Part shown: piece by piece, positions 1 through 7,744 of the stretch
How the letters are laid out: each line of letters starts with the position of its first letter
Numbering within the stretch: position 1 is the stretch's first letter
Source of the DNA: Pseudomonas coleopterorum
Lineage (GTDB): Bacteria > Pseudomonadota > Gammaproteobacteria > Pseudomonadales > Pseudomonadaceae
Assembly: GCF_900105555.1 (NCBI RefSeq)
Contig: NZ_FNTZ01000001.1
Span: 4,219,001-4,283,000, forward strand
Reading direction: 5' to 3'
DNA: 64,000 nucleotides
Program-made: the position numbers and the translations under genes
The notes under the pieces: model-generated
Database searches by the model: none
The model's input: the letters and a program-made list of their open reading frames with translations, nothing else
Told to the model about the DNA's origin: nothing

Positions 1-366
1 GTAGAAGCCGCCCATCTGCGCCAGCAGGTCGCTGTTGCGCTGCTGATCCAGGTCGAAACGGCGCATCACCAGTTCGACCAGGGTCATGGATTGTCTGGGA
101 CGGCCGTAATGCTCCCAGCCGGTGTAGGTGCGCGAGCTGCTGTTGGCGGAGTCGAACCAATGCCAGTAGACCTGATACGGGTCGTCGACACCGGCCTCCA
201 ACTGTGTAAGCAAGGTGCGTGCGGCTTCGAACGCGGCGCTTTCGAGGTCGGGGTATTGAGTGGCGATCTGCTCGATACGATGTCGCCAGTAGTTCACCTG
301 CACGGCTTTGTGCTCGTTCAGGATGTCGTTGCTGGTGACGGCTGAGTAAGGGGGCGTGGTGCTCAT
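1..366 (-). CDS. DUF6543 / dermonecrotic-toxin-like protein, N-terminal part only
   Basis: Partial gene; the first 122 codons are visible and it continues beyond base 1. The start ATG is at 366, with GAGG seven bases upstream. The fragment reads MSTTPPYSAVTSNDIL, then WHWFDSANSSSRTYTGW and SMTLVELVMRRFD, ending LLAQMGGFY. From family memory, the serine-rich stretch, TGW, and SMTLVELVM followed by GGFY are typical of the N-terminal region of the very large Pseudomonas proteins annotated as dermonecrotic toxin (DUF6543) proteins. These are usually over 1,000 residues and thought to be secreted or injected effectors. No signal peptide is visible. It is in the same direction as the LPS kinase operon but separated by 78 bp and is probably an independent unit. 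The catalytic part is not in the window, so function is inference. Confidence 0.55.
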   Translation of the reverse strand, partial: MSTTPPYSAVTSNDILNEHKAVQVNYWRHRIEQIATQYPDLESAAFEAARTLLTQLEAGVDDPYQVYWHWFDSANSSSRTYTGWEHYGRPRQSMTLVELVMRRFDLDQQRNSDLLAQMGGFY

Positions 367-373
367 GGTGGGG

Positions 374-397
374 CCTCGTGGGTGGGAGCCCACGAGG
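374..397. other. inverted repeat in the leader of the toxin-like gene
   Basis: A perfect 9-bp inverted repeat, CCTCGTGGG (374-382) and CCCACGAGG (389-397), with a 6-base loop. It lies between the end of the LPS kinase operon and the start codon at 366. Neither strand has a following T-tract, so it is a poor intrinsic terminator. It could be a leader hairpin close to the ribosome-binding site. Role unknown. Confidence 0.4.
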
Positions 398-444
398 TTA
401 GAAAGCGGCCCGCCTGCTATGGGCGTGCATAGTTAGCGCCGCAA

Positions 445-1875
445 TCAGGGCAGGCGTCGATCCAGCAAGCCGTGCAAGGCGCTGGCCTGGGGCCAGTTGC
501 GCAGCAGGCGATCACGGTCACGCTGGTGAGCGAGGGCAAAACTGCTGTCGCTGGCGTGTTGCTGCATGGCATCCAGGTCGATCAGTGCCCAGCGGCCGTT
601 GTGCCAGAACAGGTTGTGGCCCTTGAGATCGCCATGGCTGATGCGCTCGCGCTTGAGGTCGGCGAACAGTCGATCCAGGGCCTGCAACTGCGCCTCGGGC
701 ACCTCACCGGTGTCGACGTGGGGGGCGAACGCTTCGATCAGGTCCGGGCCGCTGAGGTGCTCGGTGACCAGATAGGCCTCGCGGCGCAACCACAGCACGC
801 GTTTCTCCAGCACGCCCAGGGGCTTGGGCGTGGCGATGCCGAGGAACAGCAGGCGATTGCCTTCGACCCAGGAGTGCCAGGCACGGCTCGGGCGCCAGAA
901 GCGCTTGCCCCAGTGCAACAGGTTCTTGATGTTGTAGCGCTTGATCAGCAGGTCGCGGCTCTGGCTGTGAACACGGCCAACCGTGGCGGCGCCGCCGGTC
1001 TTGTAGATATGGCCTTGTTCGAGCAGGGCGTCGGCACGCTCCAGCACGGGCAGCACGGCGGCTTCTTCTTCGCGGCGCACGGCACGCAGGCTGGAGGCGT
1101 TGTCCTGGACGCTGAACAGGCTGCAGTCGCGGCCGACTTTGCCCAGATAGTCCTTGAGGCGCCAGGCGCGGACCTTGTCGATCTGCTTCTGCAGCGCTTC
1201 CATGGGCAGGCCGTGCTCGCCGTTGGCCAGCAGGTAGTACACCAGCAACTCTTCGGTAAAGGGTTCCAGGTGCTTGGGTAACTGAGCGAAGAACACACCG
1301 AGGTTTTCCAGCACCTTTTGCCGCGACAGGGGCTTGCCAGCTTCTTCGACCTGGATGCCGGCGCCGTCGATCAGGTACACCTGGCCGTTGTGGCGCAGCA
1401 GGTTGTCCAGGTGCAGGTCTTGTTGCCACAGGCCTTTGCCATGCATCTGGCCGATGATGCCGAGGGCTTCGCCGAGCACGGCGCTCTGTTCGTCGGCCAG
1501 GGGCGGCAGGGTTTCCACGCGAGCCCATTCGTCGGCCAGGCTGCGGGCGTTTTCCAGGTACTCGAACAACAGCCAGCCGCCCTCGCCTTCCTGCAGGCCG
1601 TCGGCGAGCAGTTGCGGGGTGCTCAGGCCCTGTTCGGCGAGCAGGCGCACGCCGGCCAGCTCGCGCTGGAAATGCCGAGCGGCCTTGCTGCCGACCAGGA
1701 GTTTGGCGAGCACGGTGCGGCCCCGCCAGACACCGGCACCCACGTAGCGCTGGCCAGGCAGAACGCGCAGCAAGGTCAGCAGTTGCAGCTCGGCAGGGCC
1801 TGCGGCGTCAGCCAAAGTGATGCTCAATGGCAGGGCTGGGGTGCGGCCGGCTTGGGTCAGTTCAGACAGGCGCAT
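445..1875 (-). CDS. tandem-domain LPS-core kinase-like protein (PA5006-type)
   Basis: Predicted 476-residue cytoplasmic protein of the WaaP/InaA lipopolysaccharide kinase superfamily, last gene of the LPS core operon. It contains two kinase-like halves. The first has QQDLHLDN at about 151-158 followed by VYLIDGAG. The second has SHGDLKGHN at about 413-421 (Asp near 416) followed by WALIDLD. Both halves keep a catalytic-loop Asp and a metal-binding Asp. Length and position match P. aeruginosa PA5006, which follows waaP-wapP-wapQ. The ATG at 1875 (MRLSELTQAG) is chosen because a longer upstream frame only translates the REP pair at 1932-2032. The gap from the upstream kinase gene is 175 bp, mostly REP. 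The sugar it phosphorylates cannot be read from sequence. Confidence 0.8.
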   Translation of the reverse strand: MRLSELTQAGRTPALPLSITLADAAGPAELQLLTLLRVLPGQRYVGAGVWRGRTVLAKLLVGSKAARHFQRELAGVRLLAEQGLSTPQLLADGLQEGEGGWLLFEYLENARSLADEWARVETLPPLADEQSAVLGEALGIIGQMHGKGLWQQDLHLDNLLRHNGQVYLIDGAGIQVEEAGKPLSRQKVLENLGVFFAQLPKHLEPFTEELLVYYLLANGEHGLPMEALQKQIDKVRAWRLKDYLGKVGRDCSLFSVQDNASSLRAVRREEEAAVLPVLERADALLEQGHIYKTGGAATVGRVHSQSRDLLIKRYNIKNLLHWGKRFWRPSRAWHSWVEGNRLLFLGIATPKPLGVLEKRVLWLRREAYLVTEHLSGPDLIEAFAPHVDTGEVPEAQLQALDRLFADLKRERISHGDLKGHNLFWHNGRWALIDLDAMQQHASDSSFALAHQRDRDRLLRNWPQASALHGLLDRRLP

Positions 1876-1931
1876 CGGCGGGCCTCTTGTTGGATGTAGG
1901 GTGAGGCGCGGGATGGGTGGCTGGCAGGAAG

Positions 1932-2032
1932 GGCCTCTTCGCGGGCAGAGCCCGCTCCCACAGAAGAATGCACGGCATGTGCTCTTTGTGGGAGCGGGGC
2001 GGGCGGCCGAGCCCTCTGCCCGCGAAGAGGCC
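1932..2032. repeat. REP pair, family 1 (inverted, BIME-like)
   Basis: Two copies of the family-1 REP face each other. The left arm reads GGCCTCTTCGCGGGCAGAG and CCCGCTCCCAC; the right arm reads GTGGGAGCGGGGC with GGGCGG and then CCCGCGAAGAGGCC. The right copy has an enlarged loop. The pair separates the last two LPS kinase genes. Such pairs can fold into long hairpins and often act as transcript stabilisers, attenuators or gyrase/IHF sites; that role is general knowledge, not shown here. Confidence 0.9.
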
Positions 2033-2050
2033 AGCTGCAGCGACACCCAT

Positions 2051-2803
2051 CTACCGCCCTTCCTTGTGACTGCGACGGCGGCTCAAGCGTTGAAGCCAGG
2101 CGTCGACCAAAGGGCTGGTTTCAGGCTGAGCCAGGTACGCGGCCAGCAACACCCGGATATCCGCCGCCTGCCAGCGCGGTGCCCGGCGCAGCAGCGGTTC
2201 CAGGTCCTTGGCGCGGTCGCGCTGGCCGAACAGCAATGGCCGGGTTTTTTCCAGGTCGATCAACTGCGCCTGATACCCGCTCGCCGTGGCGCGCAGGAAA
2301 ATGTGCTTGGGGTAGAAACAGCCATGCACCTGTCCTGCCGAATGCAGGATGCGCCCCAGTTCGCCGACCGCCACCAGCACCGCGCGGCGCGTATCGGGGG
2401 TCAAGGTCGGCCATTGCTGCAATACCGCGTCAAGGTCGGACCAGCCGTCCAGCGCGCGAGTCATGAGCATGGCGCGGGTATCGCCCTGAACCTGCCGTTG
2501 ACCGTAGAACACCGCCTGCAAGGCCGGAATCCCCTGCTTGCGATAGCGGCTGATGTTGCGAAACTCGCGGGCAAAGGTCGGCTCGCCAAACGGTCGGGCC
2601 AGGGTCCGGGTCAGGTAGTTGCTCTGGCGCTTGAGGTAGAAGCCGCGGCCTTCCAGATCCAGGCGGTACACGCTGCTCCAGCCGCCACGACCGGTGTTGG
2701 GTTCATCCACGGCGTCCAGTTGCAGGTTCCACAGTGCGTCGAACGTGGCCAGCCCGTGGCGCTCGAGCAAGGCGCGCTCCTCGCTGGCGATGAAGTCGCT
2801 CAT
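2051..2803 (-). CDS. wapQ: InaA/WapQ-type LPS kinase-like protein
   Basis: A 250-residue protein of the lipopolysaccharide kinase InaA family, matching WapQ (PA5007) of P. aeruginosa in length and operon position. It has a glycine-rich N-terminal lobe (GRGGWSSVYRLDLEGRGFYLKRQ), with the Lys in FYLKRQ the probable ATP-binding lysine. The catalytic loop is VHGCFYPKHIFL, where WaaP has NHRDCYICHFLL, so the usual catalytic Asp of HxD is absent; LIDLEKTRP keeps the metal-binding Asp. The ATG at 2803 overlaps the upstream gene's stop by 4 nt, indicating translational coupling. It may be an InaA-type atypical kinase or a pseudokinase partner of WaaP/WapP. Symbol assigned by synteny. Confidence 0.78.
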   Translation of the reverse strand: MSDFIASEERALLERHGLATFDALWNLQLDAVDEPNTGRGGWSSVYRLDLEGRGFYLKRQSNYLTRTLARPFGEPTFAREFRNISRYRKQGIPALQAVFYGQRQVQGDTRAMLMTRALDGWSDLDAVLQQWPTLTPDTRRAVLVAVGELGRILHSAGQVHGCFYPKHIFLRATASGYQAQLIDLEKTRPLLFGQRDRAKDLEPLLRRAPRWQAADIRVLLAAYLAQPETSPLVDAWLQRLSRRRSHKEGR

Positions 2804-3534
2804 TCGCGGCCCTCGAAGAATTTGACGATTTTGCGCACGCGCAGCTTGTCCGACGCATTGAGCCTTTCGCGGCGGCGGTACTGCAGGTAGAAGCGCAAAC
2901 GCTGGGTGTTGGACAGCTCGCGCTTGCCCAGTTTGTCCAGGCAGGCGAGGTCCTTGATGATGCGATAGCGCAGCATGAAGCTGCGCCAGAACGCACCATT
3001 GGGGCAGTCGATGAAGTACAGCACGTCCTTGTCGTCGACCAGCAGGTTGCGCCACTTCAGATCGTTGTGCGTGAAGTGGTTGTCGTGCAGGGTCCGTGTG
3101 TGTTGCGCCAACTGGCGGCTGATGTGGTCGACCCAGGCACGGTTACGCAGGCGTGGATCACCGCTCAGTGCCAAGTGATGCAGATCTTGAGTGTTGGCCA
3201 GCTCGCGAGTGATCAGCGCCCCGCGGTCATAGCTGGCGCCGTTGCGCTCAAGCCCCCAGGCCACCACCTCAGCGGTGGGAATACCCCATTTGGCGAAACG
3301 CTTGAGGTTCTGCCATTCGGCCTTCACCCGTGGCTTGCCCAGATGAGCGCGCAGGCCCTTGCCTGCGCCCACGTAGCGCTTGACGTAATAGGTGACCCCG
3401 CCGCGCTGCACGCGAATCACCTCCGACAACGGGTCGCGGGTCAGACGCTCGCCGGTCAGGGCGAACACCGCTTCCAGGCTGCCGAAGTCGGTCTGCAGGT
3501 GTTCGTAGCCCGCTTCCAGATTCCAGCCGGCCAT
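2800..3534 (-). CDS. wapP: LPS core heptose kinase-like protein WapP
   Basis: A 244-residue cytoplasmic protein of the WaaP/InaA kinase superfamily, the same size as WapP (PA5008). The N-terminal lobe shows VTYYVKRYVGAGKG, with a likely ATP-binding Lys near 52. The catalytic loop THNDLKWRNLLVDD (Asp near 158) and VLYFIDCPNG (metal Asp) are intact, so an active kinase is expected. WapP in P. aeruginosa is implicated in phosphorylating inner-core heptose. The gene overlaps the waaP stop by 1 nt upstream and the wapQ start by 4 nt downstream, so it sits inside one translationally coupled operon. Confidence 0.82.
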   Translation of the reverse strand: MAGWNLEAGYEHLQTDFGSLEAVFALTGERLTRDPLSEVIRVQRGGVTYYVKRYVGAGKGLRAHLGKPRVKAEWQNLKRFAKWGIPTAEVVAWGLERNGASYDRGALITRELANTQDLHHLALSGDPRLRNRAWVDHISRQLAQHTRTLHDNHFTHNDLKWRNLLVDDKDVLYFIDCPNGAFWRSFMLRYRIIKDLACLDKLGKRELSNTQRLRFYLQYRRRERLNASDKLRVRKIVKFFEGRE

Positions 3535-4340
3535 CAGAGCGCGTCCCCGTAACGTTGCTTGCGGTCGTACAACTTGTTCGCCTTGCCGTCGAGCCAGCCG
3601 AGCAGCTGCGCTTCGTCCTTGAGCACGCGGCGTAGCGGCTGCTGGAAATAGTCACGCAGGAAGCGCAGCTTGTCGCGGCGCGTCAGGCCGATGTCCAGCG
3701 CCGAGAAATACAGCGCGGCGAGGTCCTTGTCGCGCCAGCGACGGGTGATGCGCGGCCGCACCTGCGCGCGGTGCAGATCGATCACCGACAGCTTGAAATC
3801 CGTGGCCGTGACCGGCTTGTCGGTGTGCAGCAGAAAGTGGCAGATGTAGCAGTCGCGGTGATTCACCCCGGCGCGGTGCATCATGCCGACCAGGCGTGCC
3901 ACCTCGGCGATCAGGGCGCGCTTGAGCGCAGGCTCGGGTGGCTGCTTGACCCAGTTCAGGCTCAGCACTTCCAGGTCGATGGTCGGCGCCAGCTCCTGGG
4001 TGATGATGAACGAATGCTGATCGGCCGGGTTACTGCCGTGCTCGCCGTAGGCCACCGCCGTCATGCTCGGCACGCCGGCTTCACGCAGGCGCTGGATGGC
4101 TTTCCATTCCTGGCCGGCGCCAAGCACCGGGAGCTTGGCGGTGAGCAGGTTCTTGGCGATCTCCGCCCAGCCGATGCCGCGGTGGATCTTGACGAAATAG
4201 CCCTTGCCATCGACTTCGGTGCGCAGCGTACGGCGCGCTTCGAGTTCGCGGAACACTTCGCCTTGCAGCGCCTCGACGGCCACGAACGGATCGCGCCCGG
4301 CCCACAGCGTCTTGAACGGCTCCTCGAGCACCAGTTTCAT
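3534..4340 (-). CDS. waaP: LPS core heptose I kinase WaaP
   Basis: A 268-residue kinase that phosphorylates heptose I of the lipopolysaccharide inner core at the cytoplasmic face of the inner membrane. In P. aeruginosa it is essential and stabilises the outer membrane. The sequence shows the sugar-kinase loop VNHRDCYICHFLL with Asp at residue 163, the catalytic position reported for P. aeruginosa WaaP, and SVIDLHRAQVRPR with the metal-binding Asp. The N-terminal lobe has GKGYFVKIHRGIGW with a probable ATP-contact Lys near 51. Length equals PA5009. The ATG at 4340 overlaps the waaG stop by 4 nt (ATGA), supporting this start over longer ones. Confidence 0.92.
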   Translation of the reverse strand: MKLVLEEPFKTLWAGRDPFVAVEALQGEVFRELEARRTLRTEVDGKGYFVKIHRGIGWAEIAKNLLTAKLPVLGAGQEWKAIQRLREAGVPSMTAVAYGEHGSNPADQHSFIITQELAPTIDLEVLSLNWVKQPPEPALKRALIAEVARLVGMMHRAGVNHRDCYICHFLLHTDKPVTATDFKLSVIDLHRAQVRPRITRRWRDKDLAALYFSALDIGLTRRDKLRFLRDYFQQPLRRVLKDEAQLLGWLDGKANKLYDRKQRYGDAL

Positions 4341-5458
4341 GGTCGCGCCTCCAGGATAACGTCGGCGGCGTGCTCGGGCATGCTGTAGATGTCGGCGCTG
4401 TCGGCGAACGCCAGGCCATTGGCCGACCAGGCGGCTCGCGCGCTGTCGTCTTCGAGCATGCGCTGCAGGTAGCGGTTGAGCTCTTCCTGCTCGAAGGGTT
4501 CGCTGAGCACCAGCCCGGCGTCGGCCTCGGCGATATAGTGGGCGTAGCCACACACCGCCGACACCAGCACCGGCAGGCCGGCCACGGCGGCTTCGAGCAG
4601 TACGGTGCCGGTGTTCTCGTTGTACGCCGGGTGGATCAGCATGTCAGCGCCAAGCAGGAAGCGCGGAATGTCGCTGCGGCCCTTGAGGAACTGCACCCGG
4701 TCGCCCAGGCCGAGCGCTGCGCTCTGCATCTGGAACAGCTTGGGGTCGTCCTGGCCGATGACCATCAGCCGCACGCGCTTGCGCAGCGCCGTCGGCAAGG
4801 CCGCCATGGCCTTGAGGCTGCGATCCACGCCCTTGGTCTTGAAGCCCGAGCCGATCTGCACCAGCAGCAGTTCGTCGTCTTCGAGCATGAATTCACCGCG
4901 GAACTCGGCGCGGATCAAGGCCGCATCCGGCGGCGCACGGCGGTCCTGGGCAATGCCCGGCGGCAGCAGGTGGAAGCGCGCCAGCGGGGTGTCGTAATGC
5001 TTGATGAACAGCGGTTGCTGGACTTCGGAAATCATCAGGATTTCGGTCTTGGCGTCGCGCCCGAACACTGCGCGTTCGTAGTCGGCGAAATGCTTGTAGC
5101 GACCCCAGTAGCGATACAGCGAATGGCGCAGGTTCTGCGCCTTGTCCTCATAGCAGCCGTCGGCGGCGTAGTAGACATCCAGGCCGGGCATCTTGTTGAA
5201 GCCGATCAGGCGGTCGACTGGACGCTTGGCCAGGTCGGCCTGCATCCAGCTCAGCAGTTTCTCGTTACGGCGATGGTTGAAGAACGCCTTGACCGGCGCG
5301 ACCTGCACCTCGAAGCCTTCGGGCACCTCGCCCTCCCAGATCAGCGTGTAGACGCGGATGCTGTGGCCACGGCGCTGGCATTCCAGGGCAATGCGCATGA
5401 AGTCGCGCTGCAGGCCACCGAAGGGAAAATATTTGTAGAGCACGAATGCCAGTTGCAT
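4337..5458 (-). CDS. waaG: LPS core glucosyltransferase I WaaG (GT4)
   Basis: A 373-residue retaining glycosyltransferase (GT-B fold, GT4) that adds the first outer-core sugar to heptose II. The N-terminus MQLAFVLYKYFPFGGLQRD has the glycine loop that binds the acceptor side. The C-terminal domain has HPAYNENTGTVLLEAAVAG followed by LPVLVS, the conserved E-x7-E nucleotide-sugar region. Length is typical (E. coli WaaG about 374). The ATG at 5458 shares one base with the waaC stop (TGATG), so longer starts inside waaC are rejected. Downstream it overlaps waaP by 4 nt. Confidence 0.9.
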   Translation of the reverse strand: MQLAFVLYKYFPFGGLQRDFMRIALECQRRGHSIRVYTLIWEGEVPEGFEVQVAPVKAFFNHRRNEKLLSWMQADLAKRPVDRLIGFNKMPGLDVYYAADGCYEDKAQNLRHSLYRYWGRYKHFADYERAVFGRDAKTEILMISEVQQPLFIKHYDTPLARFHLLPPGIAQDRRAPPDAALIRAEFRGEFMLEDDELLLVQIGSGFKTKGVDRSLKAMAALPTALRKRVRLMVIGQDDPKLFQMQSAALGLGDRVQFLKGRSDIPRFLLGADMLIHPAYNENTGTVLLEAAVAGLPVLVSAVCGYAHYIAEADAGLVLSEPFEQEELNRYLQRMLEDDSARAAWSANGLAFADSADIYSMPEHAADVILEARP

Positions 5459-6522
5459 CAACGAAGATCCTCGGCCAGTAACACGGCGCTCAATCGGCTT
5501 GCCACGCGCTCGGGATTGAGCCGGGTGAAACACAGCGGCCACTCGCGTTTGAGATCGAACCGACGCTGGTCATCCGGCGTCGGCTGGTAGGTACATTTTT
5601 TCTGCATGCAGGGTGCGCACGACGGGTAATCGCTGGCCAGGTGGACCTGGCTGCGACCGTAGGCGCCGGTCAGGCCGACGTTGGTCGGCCCGAACAGGGA
5701 GATGGTCGGCACGTCCAGGGCGGCGGCCAGATGACCAAGGCCGGTGTCGACCGCCACGCAGGCACGGGCCTCGGCCAGGGTCTGCGCCATCCCGGCCAGA
5801 TTCAACCTGGGCAGCACGACGCAGTTCTTCAGGCCGGCGGCAATGCGTTGCGCGCGCGCCTGTTCGGCTTCGTTGCCCCACGGCAAGCGCACCTGGATGT
5901 GAGCATGGCCAAGGCGTTCGGCCAGCTCGCGCCAGTAGATTTCCGGCCAGTGCTTGGTGTCCCAGGTGGTGCCGTGCAGGAACACCACGAACGCCGGGCC
6001 AGGAATCAGATCGCGCCATTGCAGACGGTTGAGGCCATAGTCGCCGGTGCCTTCGGGCAGATCATAGCCCAACGCCAGGGCGAACAGCTGGCGCACGCGT
6101 TCGACCGCATGCTGGCCACGCGCGACCGCCAGACGCCGATGATAGAACCGACTGGCCAGGCCTTCGCGCGCCGAGCCCTTGTCGAGGCCAGCCACCGGGG
6201 CCTTGACCAGGCGTGTGAGCCAGGCGCTCTTGAGCAACCCCTGGGCATCGATCACCAGGTCGTAGCGGTTGGCGCGCAGGCGCTGACGCAGTTGCTTGAA
6301 TTCACCGCTCTTGTAGGCCTGCCAGAGGTTCTTGCGCCAGCGACGGATGGCCACCGGAATGACCGTGTCCACGGCCGGATGCCATTTCGGAATCTCGGCG
6401 AAGCCCTCCTCCACCACCCAGTCGAAACGGATGCCCGGCACGGCTCGGGCCGCATCGGTCAGGGCCGGAAGGGTATGAATGACGTCGCCCATGGACGAGG
6501 TCTTGATCAGCAGTACCCGCAA
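5458..6522 (-). CDS. waaC: LPS heptosyltransferase I WaaC (GT9)
   Basis: A 354-residue GT9 enzyme that transfers L-glycero-D-manno-heptose from ADP-heptose to Kdo, the first heptose of the inner core. The N-terminus MRVLLIKTSSMGDVIHTLPA is the classic heptosyltransferase signature with the catalytic Asp. The C-terminal half has VAVDTGLGHLAAALDVPTI and SLFGPTN, the ADP-heptose-binding region. A C-terminal CAPCMQKKC cluster is seen in many family members. It follows waaF with a 1-nt gap and overlaps waaG by 1 nt. Confidence 0.92.
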   Translation of the reverse strand: MRVLLIKTSSMGDVIHTLPALTDAARAVPGIRFDWVVEEGFAEIPKWHPAVDTVIPVAIRRWRKNLWQAYKSGEFKQLRQRLRANRYDLVIDAQGLLKSAWLTRLVKAPVAGLDKGSAREGLASRFYHRRLAVARGQHAVERVRQLFALALGYDLPEGTGDYGLNRLQWRDLIPGPAFVVFLHGTTWDTKHWPEIYWRELAERLGHAHIQVRLPWGNEAEQARAQRIAAGLKNCVVLPRLNLAGMAQTLAEARACVAVDTGLGHLAAALDVPTISLFGPTNVGLTGAYGRSQVHLASDYPSCAPCMQKKCTYQPTPDDQRRFDLKREWPLCFTRLNPERVASRLSAVLLAEDLR

Positions 6523-6523
6523 T

Positions 6524-7573
6524 TCATTCCGCCTTGACTGTCAGTTCGACCGTGGCCGGCCCTTCCACCTGCTGCAACGCATCGGCAACCCGCTGGGGTT
6601 CCAGCAGGCGCAGGCAATTGTAGTGGCCGAAGCGGCAGGTGCGGTCGAAACACGGGCTGCAGTCCAGGCCCAGGCGTACCACTTCGACCTTTTCCGCCAA
6701 GGGTGGCGTGAAGCCGGGCGAGGTCGAGCCGTACACCGCCACCAGCGGTCGGTTGAGCGCGGCAGCCACGTGCATCAGGCCCGAATCGTTGGAAACCACG
6801 GCGTCGGCGCAGGACATCAGGTCGATGGCTTCGGCCAGGGCGGTCTCGCCGGACAGGTTATAGGCTTCCTCGCGCAGGCCCGGAATCAGCCGCTCGCGAA
6901 TGGCCTCGCCTACCGGGAAATCCTTCTTGGAACCGAACAGCCAGACCTGCCAGCCTTCGCGAATCTTGATCTCGGCCACTTCGGCGTAGTGTTCGGACGG
7001 CCAGCGCTTGGCTTCGCCGAACTCGGCGCCGGGGCACAGGGCAAGTACCGGACGGTCCAGGGCCAGGCCGAACTTGGCCAGCGCGGCGTCGCGGCTGGCC
7101 GGGTCGATGCGCAGCTCGGGGCGCGGATACGGCTGCGGCAGCAGGGCGCCGGGCTCGAAGGCCAGGGCCATGAAGCGTTCGATCATCAACGGGTAGCGTT
7201 GCTTGTCCAGCGTGCGCACGTCGTTGAGCAGGCCATAGCGAAACTCGCCACGCCAGCCAGTGCGCTTGGGGATGCTGGCGAAGAACGGCACCAGCGCCGA
7301 TTTCAGCGAGTTGGGCAGCAGGATGGCCTGGTCGTACTGACCCTTGAGGCTTTTTCCGATGCGTCGGCGCGTGGCCAGTTCGAGCGCGCCGTGGCCGAGC
7401 GGAAAGCTCAAGGCCGCGCGCACTTGCGGCATGCGCTCCAGGATCGGGCGGCTCCATTCGGGTGCCAGCACGTCGATCAGGCAATCGGGGTGCCGTTGCT
7501 TGAGGCTCTGGAACAGGGTCTGTGCCATTACCATGTCACCGACCCAGCTAGGCCCAATGATCAGAATTCTCAT
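6524..7573 (-). CDS. waaF: LPS heptosyltransferase II WaaF (GT9)
   Basis: A 349-residue GT9 enzyme adding heptose II to heptose I in the LPS inner core. It begins MRILIIGPSWVGDMVMAQTL with the family glycine/Asp loop, and later has SNDSGLMHVAAALNRPLVAV and YGSTSPGFTPP, the ADP-heptose site. A C-terminal CSPCFDRTCRFGHYNC cysteine cluster is typical of WaaF. It is the first gene of the coupled operon. Upstream (7574-7744) there is only a REP pair before glnE; in P. aeruginosa ilvE lies here and it is absent from this window. A promoter was not identified. Confidence 0.93.
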   Translation of the reverse strand: MRILIIGPSWVGDMVMAQTLFQSLKQRHPDCLIDVLAPEWSRPILERMPQVRAALSFPLGHGALELATRRRIGKSLKGQYDQAILLPNSLKSALVPFFASIPKRTGWRGEFRYGLLNDVRTLDKQRYPLMIERFMALAFEPGALLPQPYPRPELRIDPASRDAALAKFGLALDRPVLALCPGAEFGEAKRWPSEHYAEVAEIKIREGWQVWLFGSKKDFPVGEAIRERLIPGLREEAYNLSGETALAEAIDLMSCADAVVSNDSGLMHVAAALNRPLVAVYGSTSPGFTPPLAEKVEVVRLGLDCSPCFDRTCRFGHYNCLRLLEPQRVADALQQVEGPATVELTVKAE

Positions 7574-7630
7574 AGTTTTCCAGAACAGTCAGTCGGGTGG
7601 TGCTGGTTTTGCAGGTCGGGGTGTTCATGA

Positions 7631-7727
7631 GGGCCTCTTCGCGGGCAGAGCCCGCTCCCACCAAAGCCCGCGCCACATGCGGTCAACTGTGGAGCAGGCT
7701 CTATTGTGGTGCCCGCGAAGAGGCCCG
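7631..7727. repeat. REP pair, family 1, right copy degenerate
   Basis: The left copy (7631-7661) reads GGGCCTCTTCGCGGGCAGAG plus CCCGCTCCCAC. The right copy (about 7689-7727) ends in GCCCGCGAAGAGGCC but has lost most of its GTGGGAGCGGG arm. It lies between glnE and waaF, both minus strand, and is the only recognisable content of that 171-bp gap. It may separate glnE expression from the LPS operon. Confidence 0.85.
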
Positions 7728-7744
7728 CACAGGCACCATCGAAT

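Noticed and set aside
374..397. Intrinsic terminator after the LPS operon
   Set aside because: The hairpin is perfect but neither side has a T-tract, so it is listed only as an inverted repeat.
1876..2046. N-terminal extension of the tandem LPS kinase to 2046
   Set aside because: The extra segment is a translation of the REP pair; the ATG at 1875 gives the expected family length.
7574..7744. ilvE between waaF and glnE as in P. aeruginosa
   Set aside because: Only 171 bp with a REP pair are present; there is no room for the gene.
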